A stretch of 64,000 bases of DNA from Anthostomella pinea (lineage: Eukaryota; Ascomycota; Sordariomycetes; Xylariales; Xylariaceae), in NCBI GenBank assembly GCA_963556695.1, contig CAUWAG010000003.1, positions 558,001 to 622,000 of the forward strand, read 5' to 3'. Position 1 is the first letter of the stretch; the number at the start of each line of letters is the position of its first letter. Below are positions 47,284-59,342 of this stretch, one piece after another. Under the pieces are notes generated by a model, which saw nothing but the letters and a program-made list of their open reading frames with translations, did not search any database and was not told the origin of the DNA. The position numbers and the translations under genes are program-made.

Positions 47284-48173
47284 TCAGCCGGTGTACTTGG
47301 CGACGGTCTCGTAGAAACTCGCGCCCTGGGCGTTGGCGATCTCCAGCTCCTTAGCGGAGGGCTGGCGCGAGCCGTCGCCGCTGGTGAAGGTGCCCGCGCC
47401 CCAGGGGCTGCCGCCGTGGACCTCGGCCAGGTCGCTCATCTGCTCCGAGGCCTTGGCGAAGCCCAGCGGCACGTAGATGATGCCGTGGTGGGTGAGGGTG
47501 GACATAGCGGCGATGGCAGTGGACTCCTGGCCGCCGCCGAGCGAGGCGGTCGAGATGAAGAAACCGGCCATCTTGCCGTAGTAGCTGCCCTTCATCCACT
47601 GGCCGCCGGTCTTGTCCCAGAAGGTCTTCCACTGGGCGGGGAAGTTGCCGTACCGCGTGGGGATGCCAAGAAGGAAGGCGTCGTACTGCTCCAGCGTGGC
47701 CGGGTCCTCGAGCAGGGGGATGTCGCCCGGCTGGCCCGGGGCGTACATCTTTGCGAGCACCTCCTTGGGCAGGGTCTCGGGGATCTGGAACATGTCGCAA
47801 GTGCCGCCGGCCTTTTCGATACCGGCCTTCTCGGCCTCGGCGAGCTTGCGGATGTGCCCGTACATCGAGTACTGTTAGGGGTCCAAGTCAGTCATGATAC
47901 AGCAAGGTGTTTGATTCAAGAAAGGCGGGTGTAAAGTTCAAGGACTGGTTTAGACCAATCGGAATGGCCGTCGGGCATAAAAGAGTCAGGCTGTGACACG
48001 AGCTGAGAGCGAGGCGACGCGGACGACAGCTTGTCGCAATCATCGCGAGAATGTCACCGCGGGGTCGTTCTTGGCACCCAGTGTCCAGGGGTAGTCGGAG
48101 CTTAGGATGCTTCGAAGAGGGGGGGAAGAAACTTGTAATGACTTACAAAGACGATAGCGATCTTGGGAGCCAT
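47284..48173 (-). CDS. WrbA-type NAD(P)H:quinone oxidoreductase (flavodoxin fold)
   Basis: Two exons, 48173-48147 and 47871-47284, split by a 275-bp intron, giving 204 aa to the first stop. MAPKIAIVFYSMYGHI is the FMN-phosphate loop. GIPTRYGNFPAQWKTFWDKT and YYGKMAGFFISTASLGGGQE are the flavin contacts, and THHGIIYVPLGF is a family block. The family (yeast Pst2, Ycp4; allergen Alt a 7) reduces quinones by two electrons and protects against oxidative stress. 204 aa is the normal full length. The TGA at 47284-47286 is followed in the same frame by 62 more sense codons ending in a Cys-containing tail; see the separate entry. The exon-1 assignment is firm because MAPKIAIVF joins exactly to YSMYGHI. 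Confidence 0.92.
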
Positions 48174-50394
48174 CTTTTCGGTTTATTGGGTATAAGACAA
48201 GCTGTTATGGTTGGTACTGGGCTTTGTAGGTTGAGGGTAATGATAGAGATAGTTGCACAAGAATGGACCCCTCCACAGCAATGTGGGAATGGCCACGTTT
48301 ATATACTCGGGACTAGACAGGTATTAGGTGCAAGGCTAGAATGATATCAAAGAGAAAGAGGGGTGACCCATCCAAGGATGTGTCGCCAGAGACGATCACA
48401 TCCGATGGTGGATCGCATAGAATGATTCGTGACTCTCGTGGGGTGTCAAGGGTGTTCTCTCAGCAACGGCAGCAACGTTCCTGAGCTAGTCTACCTGGCC
48501 GAGGACGACCCGGTAACAACGCCTCATCCCAAACATATCCTGCCACACCTCTTACAGGGGATGGATATTTACCTGTAATCAGGCTCTGATAAGCAGACTG
48601 TGTCCATTACTACTCACTTACACCACCACCGGTGTTGCGGTCGAGATCGTTACCACCCCACCTGATCTGGATGCTTCTCAATACTACCGGTACATTTGTG
48701 TTACTAGAATCCTGGATTTGAATATGACTATTTAACCGCCATGCTAATAATGCATAATTACCTCCTAACGAGAACGTTCCTACATGTGAGAAAGTTCCCG
48801 TCGCCTAAAGTTCTACCTGTTACTATTGCAGATACATGTGGAACCGCTAACCATTACCATCCTGGCAGCCCTGGACACCTGTACAGTCTGGTAAAATGAC
48901 AGGCATGTGAATAGTCGTGGTCTGTTTCCCCGTCACAGTCTCCACATGACAGAACCCAAGCAAGGGGTCTCAGCCATGTGCTGAATAACGGCTTACATTG
49001 CGCTAGTGCAGGCTGGATTTGGCAGCATTATCAAGCGTCTGGACCCTGCAGAACCAGATGTGTCAGGGCAGGCATTGGCGAGTCTGACAGGAGAATTTGA
49101 CAAGTTCCTTTGGGCGGTGGTTGGGTAGGCTTGGTCAGCGCCATTGTGAATCTGTGGATTCTATGCTGTGAATTGTAATGCTCAGATAATCACTCCACAG
49201 TGGAGCAGGTCAGCGAATAGTGGCCGATAGACCTGCCTCCAGACTCGCCTGGTCTCCAGATGGCTGTTTTGACATGAATCTTCTCGAACGGTTGTCGTGT
49301 ACGAACGGACGAACCACGCTCTTCCGTCTCGCCCTTGTCGTCGTGGTGAGTCCGGATTCTCCTTTTCTCTCCGGCCACCCAGCCACCACACCTTCGCGTG
49401 GCAGGTGGACTGTCTCGTATCACCCACCGATGTCAAGTATCGTAGTGTTGCCGATGAGGATTGTCGATTTCCCAATGGTCGTTACATACGCACAGCCCGA
49501 TGATCAGGCGATGCATATGCTCACGGTGACTGCGGCATATTTATTGCCTGCCGAGCGGCATGTCCATGACTAAGGTCACGAGATAACGGCCCGAAGTCTG
49601 ACAACGAGATCATCCTTTACCCGTCAACAAGGCGACTGTTGCGACTTTGCAGATCGTGGTCAGGGTGGCAACGAAGCCTCAATATCTCACCCTTATTCCA
49701 CCCGGTTGCGCGCACCCGGTCTCAGCTTGTGTCCCACTCGGGGCCGGCCGACTGTCGGCACGGGAACGGGACCGGTATAAGCTCCGTAACCCATCTCCCC
49801 ATCGATCGCGCTGCCTACCCCCTTTACTGGAAAAGAGGTTCTACGACAGCCATCAACGCATACCAATGCGGGCGATGGATGTAGGACGTCTATCATATAT
49901 GCATTAATATGATTGTTGCTATCAATCGAAACCCACCGAAGTTTTCAGACGTGTGGAGTTGACTGACCTCACAACATATGAGCGTTGCACACGAGGCACG
50001 CCGGCTAATAACTGCCTTGTTCAGGATGCGTGCCCGAGTGGACAATAATACTGTCCATGAAGACAATTATCGTGTTCCTGCTGGCGACAGGAACCATCGT
50101 CTATGACGCTATCATTTGTCCTACCCTACCTACTCTGCAGTACCGTTGCAGCAATGCAACTCATCTAGGCCCCTGCCTCGTTTCTCCATTCGCTGAAGCT
50201 ATCACCTCACCAGATATACTATCAGGCCTCTCGATCCCGAGAGCATGCGAGCTGCATCATGTTGGATCGGTCACATCTACTGCGGGGAAGCCGTTCGATC
50301 ATAAAGCTGCTACACCATGGCCAGCACGAGCTGCACCGTAGGAGTTGGTTGAGTTTCCGGAGACGACCATATCCAGTGAAAACACTGACCCACA
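48174..50394. other. Long intergenic region, nothing recognised
   Basis: About 2.2 kb upstream of the WrbA-like gene and the amidohydrolase relic. Short frames only, without signal peptides or family motifs. No RNA gene or repeat was recognised. Confidence 0.4.
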
Positions 50395-51543
50395 ATGGCC
50401 TCACTCTGGCGCCTGTCGACGCAATGGCTCTACCTGCTAGCCCTGCTCCCTCCAGCAGCCCAGCCACAAGAACTCGCCCTCCAAGCCTCGCGCCCAACCT
50501 TCGACGGCCCATTGCCGTTCATAGACCCCAATAGCGGGCAAGATCGCGCTCGAAGAGCACGTCTCGACACCGCTCTTCTCGGCGTCCTTCACGACGCCCT
50601 TTGAGAACCACACCAACGAGGCCTCGTACGGCCAGCCGGCCTACTCGGCCGACGTCGGCGCGAGGCTCAGCGAGACCGACATCGCCGAGCGCGTGTGCGA
50701 CATGGACGCGGCCAACATCAGCACCAGCGTCGTCTCGCTAACCGCCGTCCCAATCTAGGGCGTCTTCAACACGACGCTCGCGGTCGAGCTGGCCGCGGCC
50801 GTCAACGACCAGATGCACCACGACTACAAGCAGGGCAACTACTCGCACCGCTTCGAGTTTTTCTGCAACGTCGCGCTCCAGGACCCCGACGCCGCCGCGG
50901 CTGAACTAACGCGGTGTGTGACGGAGCTCGGCGGCAAGGGCGTCATGGTCAATGGCTACACGAACAATGGGTCCGTGAACAATGTCGTGTACCTCGACCA
51001 CCCCACGAACGCGCCGTTCTGGCGCGCGCTTGCGGCCCTCGGCGTGCCGCTGTACCTGCACCCGTGCATGCCGCCGCCGGACCAGCAGCGCATCTACGCG
51101 GGCTACGACTTCCTCGCCGGGTCGCCGTACGGGTTCTCCGTGGAGGCCGGGATGTCCGCGCTGCGCCTGATGCTGTCGGGCCTGTTCGACGAGCACCCAT
51201 CACTACGAATCATCCTGGGCCGCTGCGGCGAGGCGCTGCCGTTCCTGCTGAGGAGGACCGACGAGCGCATGCGGCACTTCGAGCCGAGTCTGTGGCAGGC
51301 GAAGGAGAACTTACGGTACTACTGGCAGCGCAACTTCTACATCACCGCGGCCGGCATACTGGATGAAGGCGCGCTCTGGACACGATTCGGATGACTGGTG
51401 AGGACAGGGTCATGTTCAGTGTTGATTACCCCTATCAGGATGATGTGGAGTCTTCGAGTTGGTTTGACGGCGTGCAGATGAGCAACAGTACGAAGACAGC
51501 TATCGCGTATGGGAATGCTAGGAGAATTCTGAAGCTTGGTTAG
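50395..51543 (+). pseudogene. Broken ACMSD-like amidohydrolase (decarboxylase family)
   Basis: MASLWRLSTQWLYLLALLPP at 50395 would be a signal peptide. The frame shifts by one base near 50540, where GKIALEEHVSTPLFSASF starts in another frame. It meets an in-frame TAG at 50757-50759 inside TAVPI(stop)GVFNTT, where relatives would have a Gln (CAG to TAG). It shifts again near 51382, after which DTIRMTGEDRVMFSVDYPYQ continues to the stop at 51541-51543. Family landmarks are KIALEEH, LYLHPCMPP, a relative of the usual ILGHxGE (here ILGRCGE) and FSVDYP. The family contains 2,3-dihydroxybenzoate, gamma-resorcylate and aminocarboxymuconate-semialdehyde decarboxylases. In ILGRCGE the usual metal-ligand His is Arg. 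Three separate lesions argue for a dead gene rather than one sequencing error. Confidence 0.82.
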
Positions 51544-51863
51544 TGACAAGATCGGAAGATGCAAGCTTCAGGTATAAGAGCCATGGATCGATAGTCCCGA
51601 TCAGCATACATCTTCGTGCCTAGTCCGTTCATAGCAGACAGCAAACCGTGATAGCTCGTGACCCTAGGTATACAGCCACCCGCATTAGGTCTCCTTCCGG
51701 CATGCCTTATCAAATTCTTGGGTATGAAAGACATACCTAGGGAGCAAGCACTCTGAAACAAGCAGGTTTGATCCAATAAATCATCCCTGATGCTTATTCC
51801 AGAGTGTTTGATCCGTCATAAAATTCAAAATTCAGTCAGCACAAGCCCCTTTTCCTCTACGTC
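51544..51863. other. Spacer with possible MITE remnant
   Basis: 320 bp between the amidohydrolase relic and the MFS gene. CTGATGCTTATTCCAGAGTG (about 51788-51807) resembles the internal motif of the 215-bp MITE family, but no terminal repeats are visible, so a decayed copy is only possible. Confidence 0.3.
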
Positions 51864-53535
51864 TCAAGAAACGCCAGCCCTCCGCGCTCTCTTCAAATGC
51901 AAAAACTGGGCGAGCGAGAACAACACACCACCCACACAAAGCGTCGAAGCCGAAAACGCGATCAAGCCCCTCCACGCCCCATCATCGCTTGGATCCCTCA
52001 ATATCGCGCCCGCAACCGGCGTCCCAAACAGCACCGCAAATCCAAATACCATAAACACCATGCCCATTCGCGTGCCAAGGAGGCCCATATCGGGCGTGAG
52101 CGTCACAATAGCGCTGGGCGGCAGGCTAGTAACGCCGCCATTACAAAACCCGTACAGCAGCGCGAACACGACCACGCCGGCCAGGCTGTCGACGCCGAGC
52201 CAGCCGAAGGCGAGGATGGAGGCGCTGAAGGTCGTGGCGATCAGCATGTTCATGGCGCCCAGGCGCGCGGCGAGGAAGCTCGGCAGCAGGCGGCCGAAGA
52301 CGCTGCCGGCGTTGAGGAGCGTCACTAGGTAGGCTGAGAAGTCGGCGCTGGTGATGTTGTACCGGATGGCGTTAAGCTGGACGTAGAAGAAGGGCACTGC
52401 GACGTCTTGGGTTAGCATTCCTTTCATGCTACGTTGGCTAATATTCAGGAGTTCCAAGTGGTGTCTCGGGAGTATGCCCCTATACTTGACAAAAGGGCCC
52501 AGAAAATGTTCGAGACGTTCGTTACTCACCATACAATCCCAAGAACGCAAAGAAGCCAGCCGCGCCCCAAACAAGATACGGCACATCCCCAAAAGCCGAG
52601 ACATCCAAAAATGCCTGCCTCTTCTTCGCGGGCGGCACGCGTGTCCTTAGAAACAGCAGCGGCACCGGCGCCATGCCCAGCAAAATAAACGCAATAATCC
52701 GCGTAACCCAAGCAAAGCCCACGACCGGCTGCAGCCGACTAAAGATGATCGGGAACACGATCCCGGCCAGCGGCGAGCCCACACTTTGAACCCCAATAGC
52801 CACAGCGCGGTGGCGATCGAAATACTGGCTCAGGATAGCAGTCGAGGGCAAAAACAACAAACCACAACCTACGCCGACACAAATACCCTGCGCGAGCACG
52901 ACCTGCCAGTAGCTAGCACACAGCGACGTCATGAACATGCCAAAGACAACGAGGAAGAGTCCAGCGGCGACGAGCTGCCGGACGTAGCCCCTGTCGTACA
53001 AGGGCCCGGACACGACGCCCATGACCATCAGGAAGGCGGCCTGCAGCGAGCCGATCCAGCTGATGGCCGAGGATGAGTGGTCGTGCAGCAGGTCGGTCTC
53101 GTAGTAGGTCTGGTAGACGCCGAAGGTGTTGACGAGGCCCCAGGTGGCGATCATGACGACGAAGGACCCGAGAAGCACGAGCCAGGCGGCTGAGCCTCCG
53201 TCCGGGACCGCGTCCGGGAGGAGGGCTTGACTGCCCGGGGTTGGCGATGCCGGGCTTGCTCCGGCTGCTGGGGCATTGTCTCGCGGCGTCTGGCTGGCGT
53301 CAACGTTGACCATTCCCATGGTGTCGGTTGGGCTGCGGACATCGCCCTTTTCTGCTTTATCCTCCATGACCATTGTCTGCTTGTTGCTACCCACTCGATG
53401 ATTCGTTTCGGATTCCAGGTTCTCAGCTTGGTTGTATGGTCGCGTTGTCAGATCTTCTTGAGATAATGTTCTTGGGGCTTTAGTCAAAGAGCATCCGGAG
53501 TTTCTGCCGAGCCTGGTCCCGGAATTAAGTATCAT
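51864..53535 (-). CDS. MFS transporter, monocarboxylate-transporter type
   Basis: Two exons, 53535-52530 and 52396-51864, with a 133-bp intron, giving 512 aa. A polar N-terminus of about 110 residues (Pro/Ala/Ser-rich) precedes PDGGSAAWLVLLGSFVVMIA, the typical first-helix opening of fungal monocarboxylate-porter-like MFS proteins, and FGVYQTYYE. About 12 hydrophobic segments follow, with PLYDRGYVRQLV in the loop between helices 2 and 3 and SVFGRLLPSFLAARLG before the last group. The splice joins FLGLY to VPFFYVQLNAI. Substrates of this fungal group range from monocarboxylates to riboflavin and unknown metabolites, so none is assigned. An alternative start 53 codons downstream (MVMEDKAEKG) is possible. 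It converges with the broken amidohydrolase. Confidence 0.9.
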
Positions 53536-54919
53536 GAAGTTTCGTCGTGTCCTATTGTCGTCCCCGGTTACGTTGCAGTCACAGCAACAATATCATGCAC
53601 CGCGAGACTCAAGTTCAGTCACAAAGAACCGCAGCAACGAAGCTTGAAGAAGTAACACTCCTAACGAGCAACATCAACCGACGAACAAGACACAAGCTGA
53701 CCGAGCTGACCTGCAAGTAGTTGCAGATCTGACATATATTCGGGGGTGCTGACAAATAACCCGGACGAATACCCCGGACGGCAGTCAGACAGTAGTAGAC
53801 AGACTCCGAACATCGAACTGCCCTCGCGCCCTTTTGTCGTGCCCTTTTGCCGGGACTTCGACTGGGACCGGGGCTATCTTCCTACACGCGACCCAATCTG
53901 AGACAGGCCGCGGTCCGATCCGCAGGAGGATCATCATCCCCAGGAAATGGTGCAGTTATCGCCGGGGCATCACGACATCGCGTATATGTACAATCCCGCT
54001 GTCTGCTTTGCCCGGTTGCTGTTGTGTAAGCGACGCTTGTATGCCCCGATACCAGTATGCCACGGCTCTGACGTATATATGAAGGTATTATCCAACATCG
54101 TTACCATGTCCATGTCCATGTCGCAGAGCCAGCGAACTTGACCGGGAGCGGTAAGCCGGCCAGCATGACCTAGCTAGGTAGGTATAGTAGCTTAAATCCT
54201 ACCGTTTGAAGGATCCATATCCCATTCCATACCTTAAGCTCTAATAGGCACGTGTATGTAGCAGTCCCTGAAGATCGCTTATCAAGGGAGCCTCATCCCA
54301 CTACAGAACTCTAGGAATGTCCAATAAGACACCACAAGCCAAAAGAACACCGCGAATAAAGAGTGCGCATATTTCGCCATGGTATGCTAATGTGATACGG
54401 TATATATACCCCGTCCACCTCCTAGGCGACCTTCGAACCATCTGGTTCCATCCCTTCCATACAATAAATCCACTTCCACCCCTCCGCCTAGATCCGCCAG
54501 CCCAGGTGCGCGGAAGCTCACTCGTTCGGTCATAGGAAATAGTAATATGTTTGCTTTTCCGAAGCATATATCGGAACCATAATGGCTGCCCACCGCCTGG
54601 GACAAAAAGATAAGCCGGAACGCCTTGCACTTCGAAGAATTATATACAACCCAGTATTCCCCTGGTCCAGTCGTCCGAGAAACCACTAGATGGCGTTTCA
54701 TCTCATTTCGTCTCGTCAAGTTCGTCTCGTGTCGCCTCGAGGGACCAATATGCTGGGACCAGATACTGTAAGGCATGAAGAAGACCAAGTAGACATTAGT
54801 TTGCCGTGGTATATCGTATACGACACCATGACTTCAATGGTTCGACTGCCAGAACCGGTCCTGGCCATCCAACGGCCAAACGGATCCCAACACCATAATA
54901 TGGTCCTTGAGGCTCATAT
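53536..54919. other. Intergenic region, nothing coding recognised
   Basis: About 1.4 kb upstream of the MFS gene and 3' of the PPxY-protein gene. It contains three copies of ATGTCC in tandem (about 54105-54122) and a perfect GGTATATATACC palindrome (54399-54410). No gene seen. Confidence 0.4.
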
Positions 54920-56447
54920 TCAGCAGCTGCGGTCCCGGTGACTCGGATGCGCAGACATAGGCTCAATCACAATCTGCGGCAGGCCCCCGAATCTCAAGCT
55001 GGGCAGCTGCGGCACGCCCCCTACACCCCTGGAGGACCGGTTCGAAGACCTTTTCGACCGTCCACCAGGTGTAGTCTCGTCCGGACTCGACAGGTCGCCG
55101 CCCTCGCCTATATGGCCGGCCATGTCCGCCACGTGGGCGCTGAGCCGTCTATCGCGCTCTCCGGTCGGACCGACGTAGTCGGGCGGCGGCTCGTGGAACA
55201 TGGGCGTGGTGGCCCGTGACCGCACGTCATCAAAGCTAACGTCCTCGTAGTCGGGCGGCGGCATCTCCGCATCGGCCAGGTCCTCCTCGCCGATGATCTC
55301 GGGGCTCGACCCGGCGCGGGTGTGATGGCTGCCGCGCCGCGGCGTCGTGGCGTCGAACCGCAGGCCCGGCGAGGGCAGGTTCCCGTCGTCGTCCAGACTC
55401 AGCACCGAGCTGCTGCCCCTGCGCTCGCGCTCGTGGTATTGCGACTGCGCCGACGGCGGCCGTATGGAGAGCGACAGGCTGGCCGCCTCGGACACTCGAC
55501 GATTCGATTGCGCCGATGGTGAGCGTTGGGATGCGGCTATACTAGCAGCGTCCGACAGCAACCCAACTCTCTCGCTCTCGGTACTATTAGCGCGTAGTCT
55601 GGTGCCGTCGTGTCGAGCAACCCCAAGATCAGCGTAGCTGACACTGGAAACAGCGCGCTGCCGCCGCTCCTTGACCTGCTCATGCGTCTCACGCAGCTCG
55701 CTCACGGTGGGGTCGTTGGTCTCGGCACGTCTTCGAGCCCTCAGTTCCTCCAGTGCTCGCGCGTCGCCACGTTCTCTCGCCTCTTGCTGCAGACGCCGAC
55801 GCTCTTCACGCTCGGCGTTCTGTTGTCTCCTAGCCAAGCGAATCTGGTACATGGTCTCCATCTCCTCGTCGCGCATGGCCTCTTCGTCTTCGGCGGTAGG
55901 AAACTCAACCACGACATCGACACCATCGCGCTCTCCTTCCCGGCCCAGAACTTGTTCGTTGTCGTTTGCCTTGTTTCGATACGCTGGTAACGTCATAATT
56001 GATCGGATCGAAGTGTTTCGGTCGACTTGCGACGCCGCACTATCCCGGTTGGTACCGCGATTGGTTTCGGTAACAGCGTTCGTGGCCAGCCGCCTGCCAT
56101 TTCGAGCTGATCTGTCTTGGAGGGCTTCCGAATCTGCAGCCTTTCGGTATTTCCCTTTATTTGGGCGAAATCGTCGTATGTAGCAAAACAGTATCGTGGC
56201 GACGAGGATTATACCGCCGATGACTCCAACAACCTGCAGTGGAAGAGCGCGTATGTTAGTGTTTCATCTTTGTAGAAGCTATACAACAGTAAAATAGGTC
56301 ACATACAATCCCTATTGTCTTGGCTGGTGTCCCACTTGCAGGCGGTGGTTGTTGCTCCTGGTCACGCCTGTACATTATGTTCCGAATGTCAAGACCAACG
56401 TCACCGCTAGGCCGTGGTGGCACGGGGATGCGGAGCGGGAGGAGCAT
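54920..56447 (-). CDS. Single-pass membrane protein with two PPxY motifs
   Basis: Two exons, 56447-56307 and 56233-54920, with a 73-bp intron, giving 484 aa. A short 47-residue N-terminal part without a clear signal peptide precedes one hydrophobic helix at about 48-66 ([19 protein letters not shown]), followed by [12 protein letters not shown], so the long tail should face the cytosol. The tail has an acidic stretch, a charged helix ([19 protein letters not shown], about 180-230) that could form a coiled coil, Ser-rich regions and two PPPDY motifs at about 372 and 396. PPxY motifs bind WW domains of Rsp5-type ubiquitin ligases, so an adaptor for membrane-protein sorting is a reasonable guess. 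No family could be named. Phosphorylation-prone Ser/Thr surround the motifs. Confidence 0.8.
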
Positions 56448-59342
56448 TATGGGCTATTGTGAACGAGCGACTGGATATATGATTCCTCTTTTTAAGTGCT
56501 GGCTTAGCCAGTGAATGCGGAGCGCCAGCCGACGAACCCGAGGTTTGAAAATTCAGGACGGGCGCCTTTCGCACAAAGACTCGCACAGGTGACAATCCTG
56601 CGATGTCCGGCGTTCGAAACGCAATCTCATGCAGCGGGTTCAAGCCCAGTAACGTGCGGGAGATGACGAGATAGCCAGAGGATGAGGCTCAAGTCGTCGA
56701 AAGCGAAGGTGAGGATAAATGATGTAGTGGTAAATACACTAGCAACGTCAAGGTCGTGAACGTCGCAAGCCGTCGGTCGCCCTTCAGATCGGGGAGCACG
56801 GCATTTGCTGAGCTCGGTGAAGGATGGAAGGATTGCAAGCGTGTGGATACGAGACGAAAGGGACCTCTGCCGGACGCCGGCAGTTTTAATGAGGTGATAC
56901 AGGTGCAATGTCAAGCGCGCAGTCCGATGCGATATTGGGCCGAACAAGTTGAAGATGTCGTAACCCAACTGTCACCGCGGGGAAAACACCGTCGGATATT
57001 GAATGATAGGAGATGAGAATTGACAGGCAAAAGGCGGAGTGGGAAAAGAAAACAAGGCAGAGTCGTAATGGGGTTAATGCAGGCAAGGCAGCCTTGGAGG
57101 TGGTGCATGTCAGATTTTGGCTTCAACAACACGACAACCCGGCTCTCTCGTCCCCTCCCGGGTCACTGACTCGGGTACATCGCCTCCGACTTGCCCTGCA
57201 GCTGCAGCGAATGGGGCTGGCTGCCGTATCAAGGTAAAGATATGCAGGTATCCCTACGCTGTGCTTTCTCTCCCAGTAATAACCGGCGGGAAGATAGTCG
57301 ACGAGGTGTATGTATGAGATCTTTCAACTCGCAAAAGTCCATTTCGTTCCATTTGCAAGAGGAAGAAATGTTTGCTCAGCGTCATTGCGGAACCGGGCAC
57401 GGGATTGTCCCCCACGTTCAGGCTAGGCAGAGGACAAGGACGGGGCGGATTTCCAAGTTTGATCTCGTCATCCCGGCACTGGTCGATAGTCGATCACAGC
57501 GTTTCGGCATCGGCACGCAACTCATCAAGAACGATTTGGATCCATTTTGCAAGGTTTCTCGGTTGGGCTTGGTCGATGGATATGATATCCGTGAGTTCTG
57601 CAGCTCCGAGTAGAGCAAATACGCCCAAGAGCGCCTCATAGCAGACTCCTGCTATTGGGCAGACAGAGTTGTCGGTTGGTCCAGTTGGTCGCTGTCGGTC
57701 TCGGCTTCCCGTTTCACGTCCGAGAAACTCCAGCCACTGCAAACCCAATGCATCTTCGTCCTGTCACCAACGTAACTATTGCAAGTCTGCCCAACGAAAC
57801 ATGATCACAACACACCGGTTATCAACCGTGTTAGAAGATCAGACGCAAAGACGACAGAATCGAGGTCGAGTAAGGACGATGGCTTGGACTTCCAGTCTGG
57901 GAGCTGCTGGTGAGTTCGAACCTTCACTTCGATGGGCTATGTCTGCACTCTGCATCTATCCATCGCCGGGGGGGCCAGCCTCCAGGCGCCCCCCGGTCAG
58001 TATGCCAGCTTGCTGGGATGGCCGCAGTGTTCTGCAGCCAGAGTATCGCCCGGCGCTTATGGAATCCTCCCCCGCTGCAGCCAAAGACTGAAGGTAGCAC
58101 TTCGGGGTGGCGGTAATAATGATTGGCGATCAGGTGGTGGATTGGTTGAATGGGATTCATTCGCTCGCCGCCGTTGAAGAGATGAGGGGAAAGCGTCAAC
58201 TGGTGTGGCAGTGACAGTGGCTGGCTGGTGGCTCAAGAACCCAGCCACCGCCAGAACTGGGCCGCCAGATTGACTGGGCTGCCTCCCTCCTTCCATCCTG
58301 AACATCTACAATGGAACCGCCATGACCTCCATCACAATGATATGATGCCTTCTCGCACAAGAAAACCACACGACGCAAATACGAAGTATATACCCCAACG
58401 AATGTCTTACTCCGCTTGCGAGATCTCGTACCTTACATCGGATGGGGGCCATCGTCGTTCACGAGCGAGTCGACCGGCTGGGTTTCAAACGAGATGTCTC
58501 ACTTTGACCCTCAAGACTCTTGGTGTTGAATACACGGATGTTGATGGATTCTATTGATTGTGTTCTTGTTCTGCGTACAGAGATTGATCATCTGTCTTCT
58601 TGGTGGGTCAGATGCCCCGTGCGTCTCTGCCCCACTGGAGATCTTCCGGTGTCTATTTCCGGCTCCCATTCAACACTTGGGTCTAGACTCTGGAGCTCTC
58701 GTGGTGGTGGTGGTTGGTGAACGAGCTGAGGTCTCGGCGTCGTCTCACTGGCTGCAGCTAGTGCTGACCATATCTCTCGCGTGTGTTTGTGAATGTAACC
58801 TCACTTTTGTTGTTCTCTTCTTCCGAGTCGCTTGACCGAATGATGTGAATAGGTCTCAAAACGTCCTGTGGGATTACTAAGTACGGTTGTGAGTTGGGTG
58901 GACCCTCAATTGATCTATCCCGATGTGGCCTCTTTCACGAAGTGCTCGGCCACCAGATAGATCACCTGCAGGTCGTATATCTTCCGCAACGACTACACGA
59001 CAGGAAGCCACGGTTGCACAAATTGGGTCCAGCTTTTAACAAGACGCATGTGATTCTGTTATTCTTTTCCATGGGTGGAGGGGAGGAGCCTGGTGTTCTG
59101 ATGATGTGCGTATGTCGAGTGTCCCTTCGGTGTATGAAGTAACAACTAATGGAAGACGTTCAAAAACCTCACTTGATATCTGCGGAATTCAGCGTATCAT
59201 GATGTTCGTACATCTTCCCCCATCTTCCCAACTCTTTCCTATGGTATTCACAGTTTTGAAGGTCCCCAACAATACGTTTAACAGCTGGTATACGCAATCA
59301 TCATCTCCAATCTCACCATTCATATTACAGCAACCACTAGTC
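56448..59342. other. Long intergenic region, nothing recognised
   Basis: About 2.9 kb upstream of the PPxY-protein gene and 3' of the next gene. Many short overlapping frames but none with protein-like motifs or a convincing exon series. Long leader or regulatory DNA is possible. Confidence 0.4.

Noticed and set aside
47278..47934. 218-codon plus-strand frame opposite the WrbA-like gene
   Set aside because: Low-complexity Gly/Ala/Val/Leu reading caused by GC bias; the minus strand has clear flavodoxin-family motifs.
56636..56660. GCGGGTTCAAGCCC resembling a tRNA T-arm
   Set aside because: No cloverleaf could be built with the sequence on either side.
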